NCBI GenBank assembly: GCA_910586715.1 | Contig: CAJUJG010000082.1 | Coordinates: forward strand, 1 to 9,138 | Source: an uncultured Lachnospiraceae bacterium | Lineage (GTDB): Bacteria; Bacillota; Clostridia; Lachnospirales; Lachnospiraceae | Length of the DNA: 9,138 nucleotides | Direction: 5' to 3' | In this document: positions 1 to 5,918 of the stretch, piece after piece | How positions within the stretch are numbered: the first letter of the stretch is position 1 | Layout: each line of letters opens with the position of its first letter | Notes under the pieces: generated by a model | Seen by the model: only the letters and a program-made list of their open reading frames with translations | What the model was told of the DNA's origin: nothing | Databases searched by the model: none | Position numbers and translations under genes: made by a program

Positions 1-53
1 CGTATTTATGCTGGGTGTGAGGTTTTTACCTTTTTTCAACTGTCAAAAATGGG

Positions 54-81
54 ATCATACCATATATTTAAAAAAAGTCAA
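54..81 (-). promoter_or_regulatory. Leftward promoter of a divergent gene beyond the window's left edge
   Basis: Read on the minus strand, TTGACT (81-76) is followed after 16 nt by TATGAT (59-54), and the -10 is preceded by TGG, which makes it an extended -10. Transcription would start near position 47 and run out of the window. No ATG lies between the promoter and position 1 on that strand, although AAAAAAGG occurs at about 37-30, so the coding start is either outside the window or preceded by a longer leader. The SOS-like box at 93-104 lies just upstream of this -35. In Bacillus, lexA is transcribed divergently from yneA, so lexA is the expected gene; that identity is inference. Confidence 0.6.
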
Positions 82-92
82 ACATATATTCC

Positions 93-104
93 GAAAAAAA
101 GTTC
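93..104. promoter_or_regulatory. Candidate LexA (SOS) box 1
   Basis: GAAA-AAAA-GTTC differs by one base from the Gram-positive LexA core GAAC-N4-GTTC. The wider 14-mer at 92-105 matches 12 of 14 positions of the Bacillus-type consensus CGAACRNRYGTTCG. It lies inside a perfect 7-bp inverted repeat (TTCCGAA, 6-nt gap, TTCGGAA; 89-108), between the two divergent -35 elements, where a bound repressor could affect both promoters. Confidence 0.6.
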
Positions 105-125
105 GGAAAATTTTAGGGGAACATA

Positions 126-154
126 TTGACAAACAAACAATCGTTCTTTATAAT
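126..154 (+). promoter_or_regulatory. Consensus SigA-type promoter of the LysM/YneA-like gene
   Basis: TTGACA (126-131), a 17-nt spacer and TATAAT (149-154) form a perfect consensus housekeeping promoter, with a predicted start near 161. Such a strong promoter normally needs repression, which fits the SOS-like boxes at 93-104, 161-172 and 187-198. An intact GAACATAT half-site (119-126) abuts the -35. Confidence 0.85.
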
Positions 155-160
155 ACTGTT

Positions 161-172
161 AAACAGCTGTTC
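161..172. promoter_or_regulatory. Candidate LexA (SOS) box 2, at the transcription start
   Basis: AAAC-AGCT-GTTC has one mismatch to GAAC-N4-GTTC and contains the perfect 10-bp palindrome AACAGCTGTT (162-171). It begins 6 nt downstream of the TATAAT, directly over the predicted start, a classical repressor position. Confidence 0.65.
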
Positions 173-186
173 GGAAATTATGTTTG

Positions 187-198
187 GAATATTTGTTC
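187..198. promoter_or_regulatory. Candidate LexA (SOS) box 3, in the leader
   Basis: GAAT-ATTT-GTTC has one mismatch to GAAC-N4-GTTC. It starts 26 nt after box 2 starts, between the predicted transcription start and the ribosome binding site (205-212). Three near-consensus boxes in about 110 bp are far more than expected by chance. Confidence 0.6.
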
Positions 199-221
199 TG
201 ATATAAAGGAGGTTATTATTT

Positions 222-599
222 ATGAGGAGAGAGTATTCTATCAATACGATAAACCGATACAGGCGTAAGCTCCAGGTACAAAGAAATATTAGTATGCTCA
301 TTGTGTCAATCATAACGGCAGTAGTGCTCTGCGTATTTGCAATCTCTATCTCTACGCAGGCAAGCGGATTGGAACGATCAGTACAGTATAAATACTATAA
401 AAGCATTGAAGTATCCAAAGGCGACACGCTTTGGTCCATCGCGGCAGAAAATTTTGATATGAAGCATTACCAAAATATACAGGAATATGTAAAGGAAATC
501 AAAGAAATGAACGCAATCAAATCCGATCATATTGTGTCAGGGAGCTGTCTGATTATTCCTTATTATGCCCCTAATGACCTTGTACATTCAACACATTAA
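222..599 (+). CDS. yneA: Small membrane-anchored LysM protein, YneA-like SOS cell division suppressor
   Basis: This 125-residue protein has a short basic N-terminus (Arg/Lys-rich, residues 1-21), one transmembrane segment (about 23-44) and a single LysM domain (about 60-115, with VSKGDTLWSIA at 64-74 and the closing SGSCLIIPYY). The layout predicts a short cytoplasmic tail and an exported peptidoglycan-binding domain. Size and order match YneA of Bacillus, a LexA-repressed protein that delays septation during DNA damage. The start is supported by AAAGGAGG (205-212), 9 nt before the ATG. Three SOS-like boxes precede the gene, which strengthens the call. The LysM is slightly long, with a charged insert (residues 81-95) that is typical of the family. 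The alternative is a generic LysM protein without a division role; the operator context argues against it. It converges on the recombinase gene, with 11 nt between the stop codons. Confidence 0.8.
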   Translation: MRREYSINTINRYRRKLQVQRNISMLIVSIITAVVLCVFAISISTQASGLERSVQYKYYKSIEVSKGDTLWSIAAENFDMKHYQNIQEYVKEIKEMNAIKSDHIVSGSCLIIPYYAPNDLVHSTH

Positions 600-610
600 A
601 CCCGTTTTAG

Positions 611-1672
611 TCAGTGTTTTTCACGGAGCGTCACTGCCTTTGCAGCCATGCGGCGTTTGTCTTCCTCTAATGCCGCATAATGCTTTCTCGTAGTGTTTAC
701 ATCCTTGTGTCCAAGAACGTCCGCTACAAGGTAAATATCGTTTGTCTCACGATAGAGCGTTGTACCATATGTACTTCTGAGCTTATGCGGAGTTATTTTC
801 TTTAAATTTGTCACGGGAAGTGCATATTTTTTTACAAGATTTTCAACAGCGCGCACTGTAATACGTTTATTTTGCATAGACAAAAACAAAGCATTTTCGT
901 GTCCCTCCACGGGCTGCATTGTTTCACGTTTTTCCAAATAATCCGTAAGCGCAGTAAGGACTTCATCCCCGAAGTAAACAACAGCCTCATAACCGCCCTT
1001 GCGGCGTATTTTTACGGCATTATTTTTAAAATCGATGTCCTGTAAATCGATTCCTACACATTCCGAAACACGGATTCCCGTCCCGAGAAGGAGTGTGAGC
1101 AGTGCAACATCCCGAAGCTTATTCTTTTCATGATACTGCATTTGTTTTTTGGTTAATTTTTCGCCTGTCTCCACGGTATCTAACAGGATTGCAACCTCAT
1201 CAGGATCAAGCCGCACAATTTCCTTTTCGTGCAGCTTTGGCATTTTTACAAGTGCCGCAGGGTTTTTTTCAATCATTTCATTTCGGAAAAAGTAATTGTA
1301 AAAACTTCTAAGCGATGCAAGTTTTCTCGCTTTTCCACGCTCGTCGTTCATATATTCTTTTCCGTCCTTAATGTAATAAGAGCAGTGGTCCAAATATTCT
1401 TCAATATCAAGTCTTGTAATTTGGTCAAGGATTTCAAGCGGATATTCTTTTATTGGAGTTTTATGAAATACGGGATTGCTCTCATGAAGATACTCAAAAA
1501 ATACCCGTATATCATATGCGTACGCAATTCTAGTCCTGCTTGACGTATAATCCTGCATTCCTCTGAAATACTGGGCACAGAAAGGCGGAAGCGTGTCAAG
1601 CAGTTCTCTCAGATGTAAAATATTCTTTTTGTTGAGTTCGTCATGATAATTGGTATTTTTATTTTTTTCCAT
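611..1672 (-). CDS. Xer-type tyrosine recombinase, XerS-like
   Basis: This is a complete 353-residue site-specific recombinase. An N-terminal SAM-like core-binding domain (about 25-145) is followed by a catalytic domain (about 150-345). All catalytic residues are visible: R201 (GTGIRVSE), K225 (RRKGGYE), H296 and R299 (HKLR), H322 (LGHKD) and the nucleophile Y332 (TRKHYAAL). Ser300 stands where many members have the second His of HxLRH. Length is close to XerS (about 355 residues), the lone recombinase of streptococci, and longer than XerC/XerD (about 300). The likely role is DNA strand exchange at a dif-like site to resolve chromosome dimers; an integrase role cannot be excluded, but no att repeats, excisionase or phage genes are near. 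The start at 1672 is preceded by GTGAGG. It is divergent from the AI-2E gene and convergent with the LysM gene. XerS rather than XerC assignment is tentative. Confidence 0.85.
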   Translation of the reverse strand: MEKNKNTNYHDELNKKNILHLRELLDTLPPFCAQYFRGMQDYTSSRTRIAYAYDIRVFFEYLHESNPVFHKTPIKEYPLEILDQITRLDIEEYLDHCSYYIKDGKEYMNDERGKARKLASLRSFYNYFFRNEMIEKNPAALVKMPKLHEKEIVRLDPDEVAILLDTVETGEKLTKKQMQYHEKNKLRDVALLTLLLGTGIRVSECVGIDLQDIDFKNNAVKIRRKGGYEAVVYFGDEVLTALTDYLEKRETMQPVEGHENALFLSMQNKRITVRAVENLVKKYALPVTNLKKITPHKLRSTYGTTLYRETNDIYLVADVLGHKDVNTTRKHYAALEEDKRRMAAKAVTLREKH

Positions 1673-1700
1673 TTTTTGCGCCTCACTTAAATTATTGTGT

Positions 1701-1717
1701 CATTATTTGAAATAATG
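1701..1717. promoter_or_regulatory. Perfect 17-bp palindrome, candidate operator
   Basis: CATTATTTGAAATAATG has perfect 8-bp arms around a single central base. It lies in the 117-bp spacer between the divergent recombinase and AI-2E genes and ends 3 bp before the TATAAT at 1721. A protein bound here would cover the spacer of the rightward promoter and the upstream region of the recombinase gene. There is no T-tract, so it is not a terminator. AT-rich DNA makes chance palindromes more likely, but 8 of 8 pairs is notable. Confidence 0.5.
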
Positions 1718-1726
1718 TGATATAAT
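1718..1726 (+). promoter_or_regulatory. Extended -10 promoter of the AI-2E family gene
   Basis: TGA-TATAAT is an extended -10 with a perfect hexamer at 1721-1726. The 17-nt-spaced -35 (TGTCAT, 1698-1703) is poor, which extended -10 promoters tolerate. The start would be near 1733, giving a leader of about 57 nt. Confidence 0.55.
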
Positions 1727-1789
1727 TATTCTATATTATTTTACAAAGAATTCCAATCATTTTTAAGTAAGGAGTGCATTATATTTAGT

Positions 1790-3199
1790 ATGAAAAATAA
1801 CAAGGAATACATCAAATGGGGACTCACTGCCTTTTTTGTCGTTTTAGGGGGGATTATCAGCTATTATATTATATTTCATTTAGATAATCTGACAGCGCGG
1901 ATTACAAAACTCTTTGTTATCCTAATGCCGATTATTGATGGCATTATACTCGGATACTTAATGACGCCTATTGTAAATGCAATCGAACGGCGCATTGTAA
2001 AACCAGTTTTTAAGAAGCTGAATATCAACCATAAAAAATCGCAGAGAAGAACGATTTCGATTGTGATAACATTATTTTTAGTAATTTCGGCATTATATTC
2101 TTTTTTCTCCGTCGTAATTCCGCAGATTGGAAACAGTATCAATACCATTATAGATCAGTTCCCGAGTTATGTAGATACGCTTACCGTATGGATTTCGCAG
2201 GTGCTTGAGGATAATCCCGTAATCGAAAAGCAAGTGACAGACCTTGTAAATACGTACTTTGCGGATATTGAAGTGTTTATTAATTCAAAGCTGATGCCAC
2301 AGCTCAACAGCCTGATTATGACAATTTCCATGAGCGTTGTTTCCATATTAAAAGAATTTTGGAATTTAATTATTGGATTTATTATTTCTGTATATATTTT
2401 ATCCAGCAAAGAAATCTTTGCGGCACAGGCAAAAAAAATTGCATACGCCTTTTTATCAACAGAAACGGCAAACCGGCTGATTAGCAATGTTCGGTTTGCA
2501 AACAAGACGTTTGGCGGATTTTTTGTAGGTAAAATTATGGATTCCATAATTATCGGTTTAATTTGTTTCATTGGAACAAGCCTTCTTGGAACGCCGTTTT
2601 GCGTTTTAATTAGTGTTATTATTGGTGTAACAAATATTATTCCGTTTTTCGGACCGTTTTTGGGAGCAATTCCTTCCATTTTATTAATTCTCTTTATTAA
2701 TCCATTACAGGCGTTTTATTTCCTGATTTTTGTGATTATTCTTCAACAGGTTGACGGAAATATTATCGGTCCTAAGATTTTAGGCAGTTCAACGGGATTA
2801 TCAAGCTTTTGGGTGATTTTTGCAATTACTTTATTTGGCGGTATTTGGGGAATATTCGGTATGATTGTCGGTGTGCCTATTTTTGCGGTGTTATTTGCCT
2901 TTATGAAGTCCCTGATAGAATTAAAATTGGAAAATAAAAAAATACCATCCGAAACAATGAAGTATTTAAGACTGTTGTATATCGATACAGACACCCATGA
3001 GCTAGTCGGTTTTTCGGAAGATGCAAAGAAACCGTTTGAAAAAATTGATAAAATTCTTATTAAAAATAAAGAACAAAATAAACCGCAGCTGTTTCACAAT
3101 GAAGGAAACAATCATGAAATGAACAATGGAACAAACAGGGTAAATAATAATCGAACCAACAACAGAACGCGAAACAGACGGGGTAAAGATACGAACTAA
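1790..3199 (+). CDS. AI-2E family transporter (UPF0118/YtvI-like membrane protein)
   Basis: This 469-residue polytopic membrane protein has hydrophobic segments at about 11-32, 41-65, 89-110, 175-205, 241-267, 271-303, 305-322 and 341-373. A large amphipathic segment (about 111-170) follows the third. The motifs TNIIPFFGPFLGAIP (281-295), QQVDGNIIGPKILG (319-332) and the Gly-rich FGGIWGIFGMIVGVP (349-363) are hallmarks of the AI-2E transporter family. Members include the E. coli autoinducer-2 exporter TqsA and Na+/H+ antiporter-like proteins, so the substrate cannot be deduced. The ATG follows AAGGAG (1769-1774) by a rather long 15 nt, but no better start is in frame. The C-terminus (about 430-469) is hydrophilic, with an Asn/Arg-rich end from about residue 440. 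The gene appears monocistronic; the next gene starts 332 bp downstream. Confidence 0.9.
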   Translation: MKNNKEYIKWGLTAFFVVLGGIISYYIIFHLDNLTARITKLFVILMPIIDGIILGYLMTPIVNAIERRIVKPVFKKLNINHKKSQRRTISIVITLFLVISALYSFFSVVIPQIGNSINTIIDQFPSYVDTLTVWISQVLEDNPVIEKQVTDLVNTYFADIEVFINSKLMPQLNSLIMTISMSVVSILKEFWNLIIGFIISVYILSSKEIFAAQAKKIAYAFLSTETANRLISNVRFANKTFGGFFVGKIMDSIIIGLICFIGTSLLGTPFCVLISVIIGVTNIIPFFGPFLGAIPSILLILFINPLQAFYFLIFVIILQQVDGNIIGPKILGSSTGLSSFWVIFAITLFGGIWGIFGMIVGVPIFAVLFAFMKSLIELKLENKKIPSETMKYLRLLYIDTDTHELVGFSEDAKKPFEKIDKILIKNKEQNKPQLFHNEGNNHEMNNGTNRVNNNRTNNRTRNRRGKDTN

Positions 3200-3214
3200 A
3201 TGGTTATATTATAG

Positions 3215-3263
3215 TACAAGGCAGTCCTTAAGTAAAATCAATAAAACGGGCAGCCTTGTATTT
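3215..3263 (+). terminator. Weak intrinsic terminator after the AI-2E gene
   Basis: TACAAGGC (3215-3222) pairs perfectly with GCCTTGTA (3253-3260) and is followed by TTTT when the closing bases are included (ATTTTC). The 30-nt loop is unusually long and the T-run short. The position, 15 nt after the stop codon, is right. Confidence 0.4.
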
Positions 3264-3464
3264 TCAACGTACTAACTATTCGTTAAAGTATGCTTTTGCG
3301 AATAATATCTTCTCGCTCCCACAACCGGAGATTTGTTTGAAATATTTACGCTAAATATGCACTGTTCCTAATTTTCTCTATTAGCCATATCTGTCTGCTT
3401 TAAATGACAGAATAAAAACAATACCTAGGATAGCAATATATACGCTTCTATGGTAAGATTAAAA

Positions 3465-3473
3465 TGATAAAAT
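3465..3473 (+). promoter_or_regulatory. Possible extended -10 promoter of the polymerase operon
   Basis: TGA-TAAAAT resembles an extended -10, about 59 nt before the polymerase ATG. No good -35 lies 16-18 nt upstream (CTTCTA at 3445-3450). It is the best candidate in an otherwise uninformative leader. Confidence 0.3.
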
Positions 3474-3531
3474 GAGGGAATGATAAGGCACAGATGATTC
3501 TTTGATAAAATTACCAAAGGAGGCGAAAAAC

Positions 3532-5064
3532 ATGGAAAACTGTCATATCTACATTGCAATTGACCTAAAATCCTTCTACGCCTCTGTCGAATGTGTTGAA
3601 CGGGATCTTGACCCTATGGACACAAATCTTGTGGTCGCGGATGCTGCAAGGACAGAAAAGACCATTTGCCTTGCTGTCTCGCCGTCCCTAAAGTCACTCG
3701 GCATATCAGGACGGGCAAGATTATTTGAGGTGGTTCAGAAGGTGAGGGAGGTCAATATCCTGCGAAAAAGCAAAGCCCCCGATTATCAGTTTTCGGGAGA
3801 ATCATGCTTTGCCAAGGAGCTGATGGACCACCCCGAATTTTCATTGTCCTATATTATTGCCCCGCCCCGCATGGCATACTATATCGAATACAGCACAAAA
3901 ATTTATGAGATTTACCTCAAATACATTGCCCCCGAGGATATACATGTCTATTCCATTGACGAGGTATTCATGGACGTGACCACGTACCTGAAAACCTATT
4001 CCCTCTCCGCAAGGGAACTTGCCGCGAAAATCATTCAGGATGTCCTTAACCAAACAGGCATTACTGCCGCTGCGGGTGTCGGGACAAACCTTTATTTATG
4101 CAAGGTTGCGATGGATATTGTGGCAAAACACGTCGAACCCGACAAAAACGGTGTGCGAATAGCGGAACTTGATGAAATGAAATACAGGAAGCTTTTGTGG
4201 GACCATAAGCCCGTCACGGATTTTTGGAGGGTTGGCCGCGGATATGCAAAAAAGCTTGCAGAGCACGGAATGTATACAATGGGCGACGTGGCAAGGTGCT
4301 CTATTGGAGATGACCAAAATTACTATAATGAAGACTTGCTTTACAAACTGTTCGGTGTCAATGCGGAGCTTCTGATTGACCACGCTTGGGGATGGGAGCC
4401 GACCACGATTGACCTGATTAAGCAATACAGACCTGAGACAAATAGCCTTTGTTCCAGTCAGGTGCTCCAGTGCCCTTATGACCATGAAAAGGCAAAGGTC
4501 ATTGTTAAGGAAATGACAGACCAGCTTGTGCTTGGCATGGTCGAAAAACAATTGGTTACGGATCAGCTTGTGCTTACCATCGGATATGACATCGAAAATC
4601 TGACCAATCCGGAAACTGCCAGCCGGTACAAAGGCGAAGTCACGATTGACCGTTACGGGCGGAAAATCCCGAAGCACTCCCACGGAACGGTCAATTTGGA
4701 GGAACCGTCTTCCTCAACAAGGCTGATTATGGATACGGTTATAGCGCTCTATGACCGCATTATTGACAGAAACCTGCTGGTACGGCGGATTACCGTGACG
4801 GTAAATCATCTGACCGACGAAAACGCCATCCGTGCAAAAAGACAGGAGGATTTTGTCCAAATGGATCTGTTTACCGATTATAAGGCGTTGGAAAAACAGA
4901 AACAGGAGGATGAGGAAAAGATGAAAAAGGAACGCGCCCTGCAGGAAGCGGTTTTAAGCGTGAAAAGAAAGTTTGGGAAAAATGCCATCCTGAAAGGTAT
5001 CAGTTTGGAAGAAGGTGCGACGGGTACAGAGCGGAATAATCAGATTGGAGGACACAGGGCATAA
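3532..5064 (+). CDS. Y-family (UmuC/DinB/UvrX-like) translesion DNA polymerase
   Basis: The start is ATG 3532, 8 nt after AAAGGAGG (3516-3523); a longer in-frame TTG start at 3502 precedes this site and is unlikely. The 510-residue product carries the Y-family palm motifs. IDLKSFYASVE (10-20) holds metal ligand D11 and likely steric-gate Y16, and YSIDEVFMDV (140-149) holds the catalytic D143-E144 pair. AAAGVGTNLYLCKVA (179-193) is the conserved block after the palm. The thumb and little-finger regions follow to about residue 430. QMDLF (443-447) is a good beta-clamp binding motif, and a charged coiled tail follows. It should copy past DNA lesions with low fidelity. The length exceeds DinB (about 350) and UmuC (about 420) because of insertions and the tail, as in Gram-positive UvrX-type enzymes. 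Coupling to a YolD-like gene by TAATG supports this subfamily. Confidence 0.9.
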   Translation: MENCHIYIAIDLKSFYASVECVERDLDPMDTNLVVADAARTEKTICLAVSPSLKSLGISGRARLFEVVQKVREVNILRKSKAPDYQFSGESCFAKELMDHPEFSLSYIIAPPRMAYYIEYSTKIYEIYLKYIAPEDIHVYSIDEVFMDVTTYLKTYSLSARELAAKIIQDVLNQTGITAAAGVGTNLYLCKVAMDIVAKHVEPDKNGVRIAELDEMKYRKLLWDHKPVTDFWRVGRGYAKKLAEHGMYTMGDVARCSIGDDQNYYNEDLLYKLFGVNAELLIDHAWGWEPTTIDLIKQYRPETNSLCSSQVLQCPYDHEKAKVIVKEMTDQLVLGMVEKQLVTDQLVLTIGYDIENLTNPETASRYKGEVTIDRYGRKIPKHSHGTVNLEEPSSSTRLIMDTVIALYDRIIDRNLLVRRITVTVNHLTDENAIRAKRQEDFVQMDLFTDYKALEKQKQEDEEKMKKERALQEAVLSVKRKFGKNAILKGISLEEGATGTERNNQIGGHRA

Positions 5065-5486
5065 TGGGAAATTATGATGATATTATCAACCTGCCACACC
5101 ATGAATCCACAAAACACCCCAAAATGCCGGCTTTGGACAGGGCGGCACAGTTTTCACCATTTGCCGCGCTGACCGGGCATAATGAGGCTGTCATGGAAAC
5201 AGAACGGCTGACGGATAACAGGATGGAACTGGACGAAATCAGGAAGGAAGAATTAAATAAGCAGTTACAGTTTATCAAAGTACATTTTTTACAAAAACCG
5301 CAGGTAAGCATTACTTACTTTGTTCCTGATGCCCAAAAAGCTGGCGGCGCATATCTCACCGTAACAGGAACCCTCAGAAAAATTGAGGAAACCCGGCATC
5401 AGGTGATTATGGAAAATGGAACCGTTATTCCAATGGACTATATTTATGAAATTGAAAGCGCGCTTTTTGAACATGCAGATTATTAA
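5064..5486 (+). CDS. YolD-like protein, putative polymerase partner
   Basis: This 140-residue protein has the YolD signature near its N-terminus (DRAAQFSPFAALTGH, 25-39), a charged helical middle (about 41-70) and a beta-rich C-terminal half (about 75-133: VSITYFVPD, GAYLTVTGTLRKIEE, HQVIMENGTVIPMDYIYEIE). YolD proteins are typically encoded beside UvrX/UmuC-type polymerases in Firmicutes and have been proposed, from comparative genomics, to replace UmuD as the regulatory partner; the biochemistry is not settled. The ATG overlaps the polymerase stop codon (TAATG) and GGAGG (5047-5051) lies 12 nt upstream, so translation is probably coupled. No predicted signal peptide or membrane segment. Its stop codon overlaps that of the convergent small gene by 4 nt. 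Confidence 0.88.
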   Translation: MGNYDDIINLPHHESTKHPKMPALDRAAQFSPFAALTGHNEAVMETERLTDNRMELDEIRKEELNKQLQFIKVHFLQKPQVSITYFVPDAQKAGGAYLTVTGTLRKIEETRHQVIMENGTVIPMDYIYEIESALFEHADY

Positions 5487-5755
5487 CATCCAATACCTGC
5501 CATCCGCCACTCATGGGCGTAATAATTGTACCGCAGGCGAAATGTCCGCTGCGTGCCGTATAGCGTTGCCATGCAGATGAAGTTTGCTCCAAGCGAGCCG
5601 CGTTCCTGATCCGTGGAGATGATTTTATCAATATTAATTGTGATAAGTTCTCCGTTTCTGTCACGGAAACGGAACCGCATTGGCGTGATTTTTCCGTCCG
5701 TATCCGTACACGAAATCATCTGTACTGGAGTGTCTATGCAAAGGATTGTTTCCAT
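5483..5755 (-). CDS. Small beta-rich hypothetical protein, convergent with the YolD-like gene
   Basis: I do not recognise a named family. The start is ATG 5755: GGAGGG (about 5763-5768) precedes it with ideal spacing, whereas the longer frame from GTG 5770 would have this site inside its coding sequence. The 90-residue product alternates hydrophobic and polar residues and is probably all-beta: ILCIDTPVQMISCTD, MRFRFRDRNGELITINIDKII, ANFICMATLYGTQRTFRLRY, then an aromatic end (YNYYAHEW). It has no membrane segment. The layout (MRFRF-RDRNGE near the start, a central basic stretch, an aromatic C-terminus) recalls small uncharacterised proteins found beside Y-family polymerases in Firmicutes, from memory and unchecked. 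A possible -10 (TATAAT, 5843-5838 on the minus strand) lies upstream without a good -35. Confidence 0.65.
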   Translation of the reverse strand: METILCIDTPVQMISCTDTDGKITPMRFRFRDRNGELITINIDKIISTDQERGSLGANFICMATLYGTQRTFRLRYNYYAHEWRMAGIGC

Positions 5756-5868
5756 TACCGCTCCCTCCACATACCCAAAAAGAGTTTTTAATATAGTATT
5801 TGCGGATTCTGCTGAAAATATAATGGAAATAAAAAAGATTATACAAGCGAACTCAAATTAATTCTATC

Positions 5869-5902
5869 AAAAAAATCCCCTGCAAACACAAGGGATTTTT
5901 TT
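5869..5902 (-). terminator. Strong, potentially bidirectional intrinsic terminator
   Basis: An 11-bp perfect stem (seven A, T, CCC at 5869-5879, pairing with GGG, A, seven T at 5892-5902) closes a 12-nt loop. Read leftward it ends transcription of the cytidylate-kinase-like gene, 17 nt after its stop; the symmetric A and T tracts allow function in both directions. It also insulates the small gene at 5483-5755 from read-through. Confidence 0.88.
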
Positions 5903-5918
5903 AATACACAAAAATACT

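Larger units (their letters stand above)
3200..3531. other. Intergenic region without a recognisable gene
   Basis: This 332-bp stretch separates the AI-2E and polymerase genes. It holds a weak terminator (3215-3263), a short inverted repeat (TCTGTC at 3390-3395 with GACAGA at 3406-3411), a weak extended -10 (3465-3473) and the polymerase ribosome binding site (3516-3523). I see no RNA gene, no convincing ORF and no GAAC-N4-GTTC site with one mismatch or fewer. Confidence 0.7.

Noticed and set aside
8..268. Open frame of 86 codons at the left edge, plus strand
   Set aside because: It spans both divergent promoters, the SOS-like boxes and the start of the LysM gene, has no ribosome binding site and a non-protein-like Lys/Phe/Ile-rich composition.
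590..621. Possible terminator between the LysM gene and the recombinase gene (AACAC with GTGTT, then T-run)
   Set aside because: Only a 5-bp AT-rich stem with a 19-nt loop; too weak to call.
1717..1745. AT-rich stretch resembling a Bacillus-type dif site (TATATTAT followed by TTTTAC)
   Set aside because: The right arm does not fit TTATGTAAACT and the left arm shows no match; it is better explained as the AI-2E promoter.
2167..2679. 170-codon minus-strand frame inside the AI-2E gene
   Set aside because: Antisense shadow of a well-supported membrane protein gene; no start signals and no recognisable motif.
3502..3531. Longer polymerase start at TTG 3502
   Set aside because: The strong AAAGGAGG at 3516-3523 lies inside that extension and is ideally spaced for ATG 3532.
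4096..4683. 195-codon minus-strand frame inside the polymerase gene
   Set aside because: Antisense shadow; the plus-strand frame carries unmistakable Y-family motifs.
5849..5860. GAAC half-site upstream of the small minus-strand gene as a LexA box
   Set aside because: The partner half (ATTA) has little match to GTTC.
5613..5861. 82-codon plus-strand frame over the small minus-strand gene
   Set aside because: No ribosome binding site, and the minus frame has a well-placed GGAGGG and a plausible beta-strand pattern.
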